In this document: piece after piece, positions 36,911 to 49,640 of the stretch
How positions within the stretch are numbered: position 1 is the stretch's first letter
How the letters are laid out: the number at the start of each line of letters is the position of its first letter
Assembly (NCBI GenBank): GCA_037577475.1
Contig: CM075202.1
Span: forward strand, 6,161,001-6,225,000
Direction: 5' to 3'
DNA: 64,000 nucleotides
DNA from: Chaunax sp. Z400
Taxonomy: Eukaryota > Chordata > Actinopteri > Lophiiformes > Chaunacidae
Program-made: the position numbers and the translations under genes
The notes under the pieces: model-generated
Databases searched by the model: none
The model's input: only the letters and a program-made list of their open reading frames with translations
What the model was told of the DNA's origin: nothing

Positions 36911-37100
36911 GACGACATCCTTCCTGCATCTATGGCCGCTTATCCTTTGCAGGATTGTGGCTTCTGGAGCTGACCCCAGCTCACATGGGACGAACAGCAG
37001 GGGACTCCTTGGCCATGTCGAAACCGGATCATGTAGAGGAACCCACCCAAAAGGGTTTGGATCCAGAGCCTCCTTGCTGAGCTAACCACTGCACCACCAT
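36911..37100 (+). mobile_element. Teleost interspersed-repeat fragment
   Basis: It carries GGCCGCTTATCCTTTGCAGG, TTCTGGAGCTGACCCCAGCT, CACATGGGACGAACAGCAGG and CTAACCACTGCACCACC. This matches, from memory, a widespread fish repeat with 'CCGCTTATCC...GGGTCGTGG...GGAGC..ATCCCAGCT...ACATGGG'. Class not assigned. Confidence 0.6.
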
Positions 37101-38186
37101 TCCAGCTGATGTGAGTTTTAGTAATGAATTATTTATATTATTAATCAGCAGATTATTTCCATTATTGAGTATTTCCTCAATTAAGGAATTAAATATTTTA
37201 TTGTAGTGCAGTGTGGTTTAAAAGAAAAGAAAAAAGCTTTCTAAAAGAAAGCTGCTTACTTTATTCTCGGCCCTCTGGGGTTTTGTGTTCCCGAGACGTG
37301 TCAGATGTCTTAAAGAGAAGTTTGTTCTTCTTCTGCTTGTATGAGACGTCTGTGCTGTCCTATTAATAAAGAGCTCAATAGTACGCTTAAAGTCTCACCA
37401 TAAGCACCACCTTTGGTGTCCAGCACAGATCTTTTTGAAGCATAGTTTTAGAGCAATCATACCAAAAGAATCCAAATTAATCTAAGAAGTAGCATATTGA
37501 TGTTAGAAACGCTACAGATGTCAATGTTAAAGGACAGGCCTGCTGTAACACAGCCCAGAGCACAGTTAAAGGGACGTCATTCAGAACACATGTTGGATTT
37601 TGCAGGGCAGAGGGAAAAGTCAGAGGTCAGAGGAGGGTAAATATACTGTGAATTTACATCTACTTTACACACATACACACTTTTACGCACATGCACAGAT
37701 ATTCCTGCAGTGATGTGATGTCAGTGCATTGAACCTATTGGTTGATTTGGTTGTTTGGCTGACTCCGGTGATAAACTGGCCTTTAGCAGTCCTCGTGGTT
37801 TTCATTCTCATATTCGTCTCCACATATTCCATACATGTCTGTTTGTACACGCTCAAGTGATACAACGCAGTGCAACGCAACACTCTGTACAGTGATATGC
37901 AAGGTCAATTTGCACCTCTCCCAGCCAGAGTGACGTCAAGGAGTGTAAAGTACCCTCAGGGGCTACTCTGAAGCAGATTACAGTATGTGCCCTGCAAGCA
38001 AATGTGCAGTGTGAGGAAGCTACAGTCTATGTTTTCAGCCAATACCTGAGGACTAAACCAACATCTGTGTTTCTGTTAGTACTTAAGCACAGTGTGTCCA
38101 TGAGATAGTATAGCATTTTGCAAAATATGAATATGATTAAAGACAATAAATGATGCTTGTGAGTGCCTTGTTTTGTCAAATTTTTA

Positions 38187-38192
<6 letters not shown>

Positions 38193-38221
<29 letters not shown>
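38193..38221. repeat. (TA)n microsatellite
   Basis: A run of TA dinucleotides, preceded by an imperfect TATATATG stretch. Confidence 0.9.
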
Positions 38222-38226
<5 letters not shown>

Positions 38227-41200
38227 GAATTTAAACAACAAATTGCCTCACTGAAATAGAAAATGTATTTTACAGAAGCGTTCTTGCCAAGATAGCCGTA
38301 ACAAATAGAACATAAAAAAGGCATTGTAAAACTTACAACACAATCTTATCAGATCGGATCAAATAAGAAAATTGCAATATAAAATAACATATAAAATAAC
38401 AAAATAGTATAAAAATAAAATAATATAAAAACAACAAACAAACAAATAAATAAATAATAATCAGAAACCACATAATAGCAGTGTGGATGTTGGTATCGGG
38501 TTGGTTTTGGTAATGGAAAAGTTCAGGAATTCTGAGGAGAGAGAGAAGAACCATCTATCATACTTCAGGGAATATTTTCATGCGGGCACACCTACCGTGT
38601 GACTCAGCCTTGACTCACACATAATGAGTAAGGAAATAATGAAAGCACGATTTTTGAATATCACACATTCCTTGGTTGGTTTGAGCATGTCACAGAAATG
38701 TGTTGCCTTGAGCTACCGAAGCATTGTTGAGCCAGTGTGTTTGAGAACTAAGAGGGAGAAGAAAGTGATTTGACTCATAAAACCTGACCCACATCTCAGA
38801 CAATTAGTTTCTAAGCTTTTATTCAACAAAATCAATGACTGAAATGTGTTTTACCTCATTTCACTCTTTTTTGCAGTCACTTTGTTTGTATTTTATTAGT
38901 AAGTGAGCAATTCAGCTGCAGCATATAAGAGCTTGATGCCTTGCTCAAGGGCATTTTATTCATAGCAAAAGTGAACTTTCTGCATTCCCCTCTCAAGGGT
39001 CTGACAGCATACTCCTTTATGTTCAGTTCACCAGCACAGGATCATGAGTGAAAGGAGGCCTTTCATTTACATCATCATTCATTTCCATGATTGTTTGATG
39101 TGTAAAATGACAGCTAATGGTGGAAAATGCTTGTTACTGCTCCTCATCTCTGCTTGAGGCTAGATTCTACATTACCCACTACTAGCACAACACACACATA
39201 TGCCCTATTGAACTGTTGGCAGTCTAGTTGCATTGTGGGTAATGGGTAGGAGGCAGGGGCCAGGATTTGAAACTGTTAGATAGTCGGTGTTTCACTGCTA
39301 AATCATTTTTTTTAAAGTGAATTAATTGATAAGTTGATCAACAGGAAATTAATTAGCAAATATGACCATAGCATAAGCTGGTTGCAGCTTCTTAAAAATT
39401 AACATTTTTTTTATGTTTCATACCTGATAGTAAATGGAATATCTGGATTTCAGACTGCAGGTCAAACAAAACAAGACATTTAAATGTATATTTTTTAATT
39501 TGTATAGAATAATCAAGATAAATAATCAATAGATTGCTCCATAATGATACTGGAAGAGCTGAAACTAGAGAATGGTTGGTATTTTTGCTGAGGATAGAAG
39601 ACAAACTTTGGTTGTAAATCTTATATAAACAGTACATGCAGCCCAAACGATGGTTGTAATTTGTGGGAGACTGATGATGTTTTTCCTCTCTGTGTTGATG
39701 TAAAGTAGTGAAAATGATTCTCTCCAGGAGGAAAAAAAAAGTCAATTCATCAGAAACCAATTCAATACTTTAATCAATTCTCTTAACTTGACACTTGACA
39801 GACATGACCTTAGGTAGCTGATTGGAGGTCAACTCCATCTGTTCTCAATCAATTCAATCACAATGCCTGAATGAAAGGATAACTGAACGTTACAGGGGGA
39901 ATCACACGTTAAGACTGCATCCATTACAACTATGTGGGATCAGTCCATTTGATTGCAAATATTGTCAATCATTCCTGTAAGGAGTGGACCCACCAGATAA
40001 GGTTCTTAAATTTTAGATTAGTGGGGTTGGGCTGGTGTAACAAATTCAAACTGTTTTAATATTCAGCCAGACTGAACCAGGCCTTTATATCAAATTTTAC
40101 TCCTAGGTGTTGCACTTGACTCTGCTGCCACTCCCATTGAGCCCATAAATGGGAGAGTCGGGGCTTCACAATTCATTAGCACCTATGCATTTTTATTTCT
40201 CACAACAACAATTCAAGCTAACCTTTCTTCTGAAGTTTAACATCAGAATAATCAAATTAAGCTTTGGTTTAGTGCAGCTTGAGAAAAGATGGCAGCAGCT
40301 AGAGTTTGAGTACTTATGGAAACCTTTCACAATAAAAGCCTTGTTAAGAAATGAGGGGTTTCTGTGCACTGAAACGCTAGAGGGTGTTTGATTTAGAATG
40401 GATACAAGAAATATTCGTTTTAATTATAAACCACATTAAAATAATGCAGTAACTTTAACAGGCCAAATTGGATCAAAACAAAGCTTCATACTAAAATATT
40501 ATAATGTGTAACATAATGTTAGTCACCATGGCCTCCACAAACTTGTTACTGATGACAGACCTTTTGTCTACTGGAGTTCAGTTGGAGTAGTATAGTTATT
40601 AGGCCTATATCAGAACAAAACAGTGAGGCACCACCCTGTAGATCTGAGCTAATCTGGTATTCAGGCGCTCCTGCTAACTGCTACTAGCTCTCTCCACCTA
40701 CACCCAACAAATGCCAGTTCAGTTGGGTCGCATAAAATCAAACCCCTATAAGCCTGTACGCCATACTGGATTGGATAAACAGGAAGCCTTCCTAACCCCA
40801 TTGATTAGTCTAGTGGATTATTTGTTAGTGGGAATCAGATCGTGGAGAAAATCTCCTAAATTGAGGTCATGTGAGGTCACGCTAGGACTTGGCATTGGCA
40901 CTGAGCGATGAGGGCGCAGCTGGGAGTAACGAGTGGATGAACGTGTCACTTGGCGAGGTGCCTGATGTGACAGCTGACTTAATGAGGAAGGCCTTTTATC
41001 CTGCAGATGAACATGTGGCCGATGCTGCAGCAGCCTCCCTCACAGACGGTTCCTCTGCTGCTGGGACTGGGGGGGATGGGATACGTGACCAGCTGTGGAC
41101 CCACCTTCCCTTCTTGATGATCATTATTAAAGCCTGTTGTTCTCTTCTTATAGCTCATTATGCCAGATTTAGTCGATGAATATTGTGGTCGGGGAGGCAG

Positions 41201-43619
41201 TGAAGTCAAGTTTTCCTTAACAGCCCCTTTAATTGTAGAATTAATCCACTTCTGTTGATTCAAGCATTCTGTCAAACACTTAATGAGAGACCCGTTACCA
41301 TTTTTATTGATCACTGTGCTAACTTAACCGGCCTTTCTCCATCTTGACAACTTGCTATCTTGATGCTCAATCTGGATCAACTGACTGTCGATGATGTCGC
41401 TGAAGAAGGTCAAAGTACTCGCATGATTCCTGCTGAGAATATCATATATTCTTATATATATATAGTGGACATGTAGTGGATATGTTGTGATACTGTATCA
41501 GTTCTCAGAAACAACTCTTTCAACTCGGAATTAATTGCTAACATGCAAAGATTTGTGGCAGTGGTTCATGTTGTCTTGCGTTTAAACCCCCTTCTGCTTG
41601 TCGTGTTGTAATCCACCTTCAACCATTGGACGTAGCAACATCATCTCAGACTGGAGGCTCATATTGCTAACATAAATAAAAAGAATGCAGGCCTATGAAA
41701 CAGCATACTGTCTTGCTTACAGCATTGCAAGATATTGAACTGTAACCACTGCAACTTGATACATATCATATTGCCAGATTCTTGCCAAAGTCCAGTTGGT
41801 TTTATTCCAACAAGTTTACGAAGGTGACAATATGAGCGCTTTAAGGCACTTTGTGTAATTATACTTTGAATGAATGAAAAGCAAGAAAACAATACTAATA
41901 TGGAGCCACAGATGGTTGAGGATGCCCTCTATTCTGAAGTAAGGAATACAGTTTTAGGCCCAACATTTGAAATATGACTCCAGTAACGTTAAAACGAGCT
42001 CAGTACTGATTATAACGGATCAATTTACAACAGCCATGAGGCTCAAACTGCAAGACGATCAGTCAAAATTTCCAGAAATCTCACGCCTCAGTTAATGATC
42101 AATGATCAACTGATCATTTTCACTAGAAATAATGTCCAAACCAAGTTACGCAGACATTTGTGCGTGTTTTAAATACACACATATACTTACATCCTTTTTC
42201 ATAACCCATAATCCCTAAAACCTAATCCTAAACAAGCTAATTGAACGGAGGTGTGTATGTCATTAAGAGGACATCCACACACACACATATCCACCAGAGC
42301 CAAGTGAGTTATCCACTCACCCACCGCCTCCCTCTTTTGTCTGTCTGACTGAGTTCCTGTTCCCATCTACCCAGAGAGCTCAGCCAGTGGAGATACAGAG
42401 ATAGAAAAAGATTGTTTTTTACGACATTAAAGGCAGACAGCCTTGTCACAGTGCGGCTGTTCGTGCTACCTTGTTTCATAGGGAAATTGGATCTTGACTT
42501 GAGAGGGGAGTGTAATGCGGTTAAAGGCATCATGAAAAGCCAGCTGTAACAGGATTTCACTCTCTGTGGAGAGCTCAAATTGACTGCTGCCGTGAGGCAA
42601 GTCATTAGGGAAAACCCGTGTGTGTCTTCGTGTGTGAGTTTGTGTGCTTCCTCATTGTGCGTAGGAGGTTGTACGTTCTTCAGAGTCGGTGAGTCTTCAT
42701 TCAGTAATGCCACCTGGCTGGGGGTCAGACATGTCGGAACAAAGAAGTCTTACCACACTGCAGAGGAAACTGTGCCCTCAAGTCAGATAAGTTCACTAGA
42801 TGTAATAAGGTTAATATATGTGATTAATACAATATAGAGGATAGAGGGGGAGCAGTCAGCAATGTGATAGAGGTAGACGGATATTAGAGCTGCAGATTTG
42901 GAAGGAAATTAGTTGCCGATTAATTTGATTTTTTGTCAGCAGAAAGATTTGCTGCTTCTGATTTCGGTCGGGCAGGAGGAGCAAAACTGAAGAAGAGGTT
43001 TTCACCTGTTTGTGTTTGTTTATTTTTGCGGAATATCTCAAAAAGTTGTTAGCATTTCTGTGAAGTTTTGTAGACACTTGGCCCTTGGAATGGGGAAGAG
43101 GCGATTCGATTTTAAAGCAGGCCCAGATCAAAGTTTGGATCTAGGATTTTTTTTTTCTTTTACATTGGGAACATATTATTCTAGTCATAATAATAATAAT
43201 GCAAAAAGTTTGTGCATGTTATATTTTAGCTTTTTTTGCATTTAAACTGTGAAATACTAGTATATAAGTATATTGTTTGTCACTCTAATTATATTTTGTC
43301 TTCATTCCTCCATCCTTGCTTATCCTTTCATCTTGTTGTTACTTCTATTTATACCTCTGTTCTGGATTCGTTCATGTATAAATTGGTGTGTAAGAAATAA
43401 AACTTTGTGATACCACAACCCTTGGTTATATGTGGTCTTATTATAGATTCAGATTAGATATGAATTTACTTGAGCTATAAGGTAAATTGAAACAGAATGA
43501 ATTCACATAAATACATACAGATTATAAAGCTTGTCATTTTAGCAGTTTTTTTTCTTTTTTGTTGGTTGGTTGGTTTGTCTTTTAGTAGAATTACACAAAA
43601 ACTACAGGATTTCCTCTTG

Positions 43620-43905
43620 TTGGGAAGATGGAGCGTGGGCCAAGAAAGGACCCACTCAATTTTGGTGCGTGTCCAGATAAGGGGGCGGATACAGGAATTT
43701 CTTCCACGTTCTTTAATAACATCGCTTGATAGAGCATTTGAACTTTTGTCAACGTTTTCTCTGATCGTGCAAATACATCAAACCGAGTTCCACAAAACTT
43801 TGCAGAGGGGTGTGGCCTGGTTCAGACAAGCTACACAGACATGTAAAGGATTGTTTGGCCTTGGTGGAGTTATGTGCTCTCCTGAGTTCCATTCTAGAAT
43901 CACAA
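43620..43905 (+). mobile_element. Teleost interspersed-repeat fragment
   Basis: It contains TTTAATAACATCGCTTGATA, GAGCATTTGAACTTTTGTCA and GGCCTTGGTGGAGTTATGTG followed by CTCTCCTGAGTTCCATTCTA. This resembles a very common fish repeat ('TTGGCGGAGGTATGCGCTCT..GAGTGCCATTCTAG'). A related fragment in the opposite orientation lies at 54297-54530. Class not assigned. Confidence 0.6.
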
Positions 43906-44617
43906 TTTCTTTACATTGGCAGACATATGATCTTAAACTGAATATCTTTGGGGTTTAGACCATTGGTTGGACAAAAAGCTGATCAGAAACATCAACTATT
44001 TTCATTTTATCAACCAAAGGACTTATCAATCATTTAAGAAAACACCCTGCAAATTAATCAGTAATCAGATCAAGGCTCATATAGATGTGTGTTATGAATG
44101 CATACATAATACAAGAAATGTTCCTCAGGTCTGCAGTGCATTGATTTGTCTTTCTTTCGATCTTCCATCTCTGAACTAGAGGCTAACACTGAAGCATGTT
44201 TTGCTGCACACAAGTGTGTGTATTTGTTTACCAAGGTGACTGTACTCGTGTGTGTTTGATGGAAAACATTTTTAATAGCTTCTCGCCAAGGTCAGCATCT
44301 TCGCCGTGCTATGTGTGGAATGAGTAAAGGCCTTCACTTGCAGTGCCTTCAGCTGACTCCAGAGAGTCGCGCTCATTGTGTGGCAGCCGAGGGGGAACAA
44401 AGACATTTCCACTGGAGGAACTTTGGGTTCCTGTCGATAAGGACAGCGTTGTGGGCCGGCCCGTGTTATTATGCTTGTGTACAGTGGGGATCTATGGAGC
44501 AGCGGAGGCTTGCACTTTCCAGACAACAAGTGGTGGCTGTATAAATAGTCACGCTCGGAGTAACATCAAACAGAGGGAGAAAATTCCTCCCGATGATCAA
44601 GATTCTCAGCCTGAATG

Positions 44618-44619
<2 letters not shown>

Positions 44620-44693
<74 letters not shown>
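44620..44693 (+). repeat. (TG)n microsatellite
   Basis: An uninterrupted run of about 37 TG dinucleotides. Confidence 0.97.
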
Positions 44694-44697
<4 letters not shown>

Positions 44698-44937
44698 GGT
44701 GTTTAGACTGAGGCACATTTTCAAACAACAACCTGAACTCCATTTTGACATTTTAATCCATCTGAAACCAGACAATATTTACAAATGCCAAAGTGATGCC
44801 GGTTGGGATAAACCAATTGTTGGGCTTTTGTTTTCTTTATTATAGAAGGAAGGTTTTCATGTTTTTTTTTCCGTGTGCATAACATTTACATGAACCCCTA
44901 ATTTATTACTAATTCACATCCATCAGTGGTGGAAAAT

Positions 44938-45090
44938 TGAAGTTTGTTTATTCAAGTACTGTACTTAAAAAGCACATCATGCACATTTTAAATTCTTTTT
45001 TATTCCTCTCTATACTTGTACTCCACTGCATTTCAGGGTAATATTGTAATTATTAATCAACTTGATAGTCAATTGCTACTTTACTGATTA
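44938..45090 (+). mobile_element. Teleost 'TACTCAAGTAC' repeat, copy 1
   Basis: It contains TTATTCAAGTACTGTACTTA, ATACTTGTACTCCACTGCAT and TTCAGGGTAATATTGTAAT. This matches, from memory, a very common fish repeat ('TTTACTCAAGTACTGTACTT...CTACTCCACTACATTTCAG'). A second, more diverged copy lies at 49440-49640. Confidence 0.65.
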
Positions 45091-46200
45091 AAGTTTTTCT
45101 ACCAAACATGTCAGAATTTTCTAAAATATGATATATACAAGTGACTGGACAGGGGCACCTCAGGGGCCAATCAGATTTCACCTGGATTCCCCCCTGGATC
45201 CGCCCATGCCTTGTGCTATCAGAGACATTGAGGTGAGTGATTCAGTATAGATATTCCCAGATCCATTCTTGAAAGTGCTACGGAGTCTTTCCCCATCTGT
45301 GATCATTCATTCTGCCTTAATCGGCATCTCCTGATGAAAGTTGACATTGATCCAAATACATTTTCTAATAAGTTCTCATCAGAAATGCTTCTATAAAATG
45401 AGAGATCTGGAGAGGGCATTTTTAGCTGACATGATTGACAGTGACATTAGGGCATCTTCTGGGTCTGCCCACAAGCCCATGGATGTCTCAGCCCTGTGTT
45501 AAATGCATTTGAGCTGCATCAGTCATAGCAGAAACTCTTCTGGTTATTTTCCAGTTCTATCGGGCTTTTAGCTACAGTAGTTGTAGTTATCAATTTAAAA
45601 ATTGTAATCTGTGTCAAAATCAGTAACAGGCTGTAAACCTTTATGTTTGCTGCACAGACCTGCCTCTGATTTCATGTCTCATATATTCTACATCCACAAA
45701 ATTGTCTTTGAGTAGCTTTAAAATGCTAAATTTATTGGCGTTACATTTCAGAGAGATAAATAAATGAATGCTACTACTTCAGGTAGCGTGGACACTGACA
45801 TTTACGCACAAAAATGTTAACATTTATTAGGCTTTATGCCCCAACTAAAGGGGGCAAATAGAGTTACCTTTGTTGGTATGTATGTACGAATGGGGAATCT
45901 GTCCACGTCTCCTCAACTGCCTGACATAATACAAAGAAGAAAAAAAAAAAAGAAACTCCAATTTGCTTATTTTTTACATTTTAGGCACATTTAAACTTAC
46001 AATTTGCAATTTTCATGTCATTTTGCTCACATTCAGGGCGTATTGTTTACCCACATCTCCTCAAACCGGCTGGACAGAATTCAGTGACTTTTCACACATG
46101 CTTTGCAGCGGCCCTAAAGGTGTGCATCTCATAATTTGTTTCTTCAATTTGCTTATTTTTTTTACATTTTTATGTATATTTAAACTTGGGTGATTTTCAT

Positions 46201-46435
46201 AGTGCAGCATGGTGACGTAGTGTCGCCTCACAGCAAGAAAGTCCTGGGTTCAAATCCACCTGAGGGCCTGGGAGTTTTCCGTGTGGAGTTTGCATGTTCT
46301 CCCCGTGTCTGCGTGGGTTCCCTCCGGGTTCTCCGGCTTCCTCAGACAGTCAAAAACATGCAGTAGAGGGGAATTGGTGACTCTAATTTGTCCATAGTAA
46401 TTAGTGGGGACCCTTGGACACAAATTTTCTAGTAT
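46201..46435 (+). mobile_element. DANA/V-SINE-like tRNA-derived SINE
   Basis: The sequence has a tRNA-like head with an A-box-like GGTGACGTAGTG (46211-46222) and a B box GGTTCAAATCC (46247-46257), preceded by TGTCGCCTCACAGCAAGAAA. The body has GTGTGGAGTTTGCATGTTCT, CCCCGTGTCTGCGTGGGTTC and CCTCCGGGTTCTCCGGCTTC, the hallmark core of DANA/V-SINE elements of fish. It is diverged and has no clear tail repeat. Confidence 0.85.
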
Positions 46436-47218
46436 CCGACTGAATTCACGCTGAACTTCCCCTTTGTGATGTCATTGTCCCTGGATTCTTTTTTGATAAA
46501 GTTTGGGATCCTGTTAACTGTTTAAAAGGCTTTTGTTCTTTTGTGGTAATTTTCACAATTTCCACTTCAAGTAGCACCACTGCCCGCATCAGTAAAGCCT
46601 TAAATAAGCTGCATTTCCTCTACCTCCTGGATCTGATGCCGTTAGCATGTGACAGCATTAGCTCGATGTTGTATCCAAGCTCTCTGGTGACATTCACACA
46701 CACTGTCTGCTGCCTTTCCTGCCCACTTATCAGCAGCTAATTGCTAGTAATGTCGAGGAGACAACGTTGCATCTGAACTGGTTCATTCACTTATCCTGGT
46801 GTTGAGACACAAGCTTTCATGTCCAATATTCCCACGGTTTTGCTATGGGACCTTCCAAATTCTGCAGACAGCCCAGGGCAGGGCATTTTCTGCTAAGCTA
46901 CATTAGCATTGGTCTCACAAGCTGAAAATCATTGTGGTTTTCTTTTATTTCTAATTAAGATTTTAAAGATTGGGCTCAGAATGTTGATCCCATGCGCCAT
47001 CTCTCTAAAGTAAGTTTATTCTCAAAAGTCTCCATAATGAAGGTCAAGCAAGCAGTTTACAATTGACCTCATCTGCTATCAGAAAGATTATCACTGATAC
47101 CAACTGTACTGATCTCATGTAGTGTGTTAGGGTTAGTTAGTAACCCTACTCACAGAATAAGCAGTCACAGAGATGTTATATTTATTATTCACTTTCTTCA
47201 ACATCGTGAGAAAGTTTT

Positions 47219-47243
47219 TGTTGTTGTTGTTGTTGTTGTTGTT
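47219..47243 (+). repeat. (TTG)n microsatellite
   Basis: About eight TTG triplets, followed by an A-run, just upstream of the palindromic element at 47267. Confidence 0.9.
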
Positions 47244-47266
47244 TAAAAAAAAAAAAATATAAATCT

Positions 47267-47428
47267 GGATTCTACAGAAGCACATTGCATTCACTTAAGA
47301 AAAAAAATTGCCCTGTTTTTCTGAGATAATTATTATAGATAATTATGAGATAATTATGTCATCACTTCAGAAAAAACAGGGCACAATTTTTTTTTCTTAA
47401 GTGAATGCAATACGCTTCTGTAGGATCC
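47267..47428. mobile_element. Fully palindromic MITE
   Basis: The two arms of about 70 bp are nearly perfect inverted copies. The left begins GGATTCTACAGAAGCACATT and the right ends in the complement, with AATGCAATACGCTTCTGTAG then GATCC. Inner motifs TTGCCCTGTTTTTCTGAG and TCAGAAAAAACAGGGCACAA also pair. The AT-rich centre would form the loop. This is a typical foldback MITE; the family is not assigned and no clear target duplication is visible. Confidence 0.85.
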
Positions 47429-49439
47429 TCCATTATGGAGAATCATACTTTTGTTGATACCTCTGGATGCAATGACACAACAATTGATCATCTCCTGATA
47501 CTCATATGCACATATTGTGCACACTCACAAGCTCACCAATTCTCCTTCCAGAGGCCTGAATCCTGATGGACATTTCCCATAATCCTCTGATAAACAGTCA
47601 TTACAGGATATTGCTCTGATATAGCCTGGAAACTATTTTCCAATTGTTCAGGTTTTTATTACCAATGTTGTTGGTGGAGGTTTGCACTCTCTGAGGGCTG
47701 TATAGTTTTTTTAGCTATTGTTTTCCCTGAAAGTCGGTAATTCCAGTGGAGAAGTCCGGTGTTATAATGGAACAAACAGACCTTGTGTCCAGATAAACAG
47801 CTCCTTTGCTTGTTGTATAGGACCCAAATCTCCCCGAACACCTTGCTCACCTGCAACGGTGGAGGCTGCACAGACATCAGCCGCCATCAGAGCCAAGCTC
47901 AGATGACACTGATGGTTTGCAGGCACTGACTAATCGACCAAACCTTTTAACTGGTTTACCTCTTGTCCAGAATACTACTCTTTGATACAAACAAAGGTTT
48001 CAACTTGCAGTTTTACTTTTTGTCTTAAACATAAAAGGAGAGATCAAAAAAAGAAAAGTCTGCAAATAAACAAAGTAATCATTTTCCTCGATACGAAAAA
48101 TAAAATACGACAAAAACAAGTCAGCCAAGTTGTAGCTTAGACTTTGCCATACGTTGGTTTTGTTATTGGTTCAGTAGAATTAAGCTGAAAAAGCAGAATG
48201 TGAGGGGAAACGAATGGGACTTCACTGACACCAAACCCTCATCTGACACCTGATAAAGAGCTTGAGTGTTGCAGGGACACCAGCAGGCATGGAGCCAAAG
48301 ATCCTCCACAGCAACACGTTGGTGATGAGGGCTGAGAGTGCTGAGAGGTGACAGGCATGTGTGGAAAGGGTAAAAGGCTGATGTCTTCACTCCAGGCCTG
48401 TCAGAAGTTTCCTGTGTGTGTCAAGCATCTGTGAATGAGAGTCTTCAAATTCTCTATAAATGTAATGCAACCACTTACGTTCAATTCTTTCCATGGCTTT
48501 CTTTCTCAAAAATTCTTCTCTAAATATTTCAAATAGCATCATTATTATGATCATAATTGTGCGCTTGCATGTAAAGAGCACATGCTACAGTGTACATGGA
48601 TACAAAATCACACCAAGCCCAATACTTTGCACTGAGACCAGAGTTGTATCCTCGATAAATCCTGTGCTGAGGGTTTTACAGTGTTACCAGTACTCCTTCC
48701 TTCAGTGGCTGTTTTGACCCTTGCTTATTGATTTTCTCCACAGAAGGAGTCAATGCAGAGATGAGCACTACTGCTGCAGCAAAGAGGGTCAGTAAGTTTA
48801 CAGCCAAAGGAGGGAGGGAAGGAGAGGAGGAGAAAATAAAGAAGAGAAGAGGAGGCAAGAAGGAAGATCTCTCTCTCTGATGGTTAGCTGGCTTATTTTT
48901 AAACAGTAGTGCGGAATGAAAATTTAGACTGCGAGAATATCTGGGATGTGGGATGCAGTGAGGAACTGAACGTTAGAGTGTTTGCTGTGTTATCTCTTTT
49001 TCTATGCACTGGTTTTATGTGCTTTGTATATGTGCCTGTTGTCCGGTGTGCTGTCTGTCATATCGTCTGTGTCCAGCACACAATGGATGAAGGCTTCTAC
49101 TGCTGCTAACCATCAGACAGAGGAGGAGGAGACTGTAGGATGGAGAGCTGTCAACATACAGCCATGGTACTGATGGAAGTATATGAGTGTATAAAGGAGG
49201 CATCTGATTTCTTCCTCAGGATTTTCACTTCTGTAAGAATATGTTGTTTAACTACACATGCTTATACTGACCTCTACTGTTGTGAAGTAGCCCATACATC
49301 TACCCTCAACAGCTTTTTCATTATCAGTTAACTAGAGTTGCGCTATTTTTTTTTTTTTTGGCTCACTAGAAACTTTTATTTTTAGGATTCAGAGGTCAAA
49401 ATAGAGGAAATTGTCTAAAAAATGTATTAATACTCTAAA

Positions 49440-49640
49440 CTATTTACTCATCAGTGTTTGTGATTACTATTTATGACCAATCTTTACTCAAGTACTGGGC
49501 TTTACTCGAGTATTTCCCATTCTTTGCTACTTTATATCCTCCATCGACTTTGCTACATGTCAGGGAGAAATATTATACTGTAATTTTACAGTATATTCCA
49601 CTCTTTATTTCACAGCTGCAGTTGCTTGTGGTATAAAAAT
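49440..49640 (+). mobile_element. Teleost 'TACTCAAGTAC' repeat, copy 2
   Basis: It contains TTTACTCAAGTACTGGGCTT, TACTCGAGTATTTCCCATTC, TTTGCTACTTTATATCCTCC and TCAGGGAGAAATATTATACT. Same family as 44938-45090. Confidence 0.6.

Larger units (their letters stand above)
33351..43619. other. Intergenic, no gene recognised
   Basis: Open frames here are short, without domains, and mostly lack splice contexts. Contents noted: two AATAAA hexamers (33594, 33925) that could be distal jag2 polyadenylation sites, a CCAAT-containing patch (34200-34390), a repeat fragment (36911-37100), a TA microsatellite (38193-38221), and a GC-richer patch at 40880-41200 that looks nonrepetitive. Confidence 0.7.
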
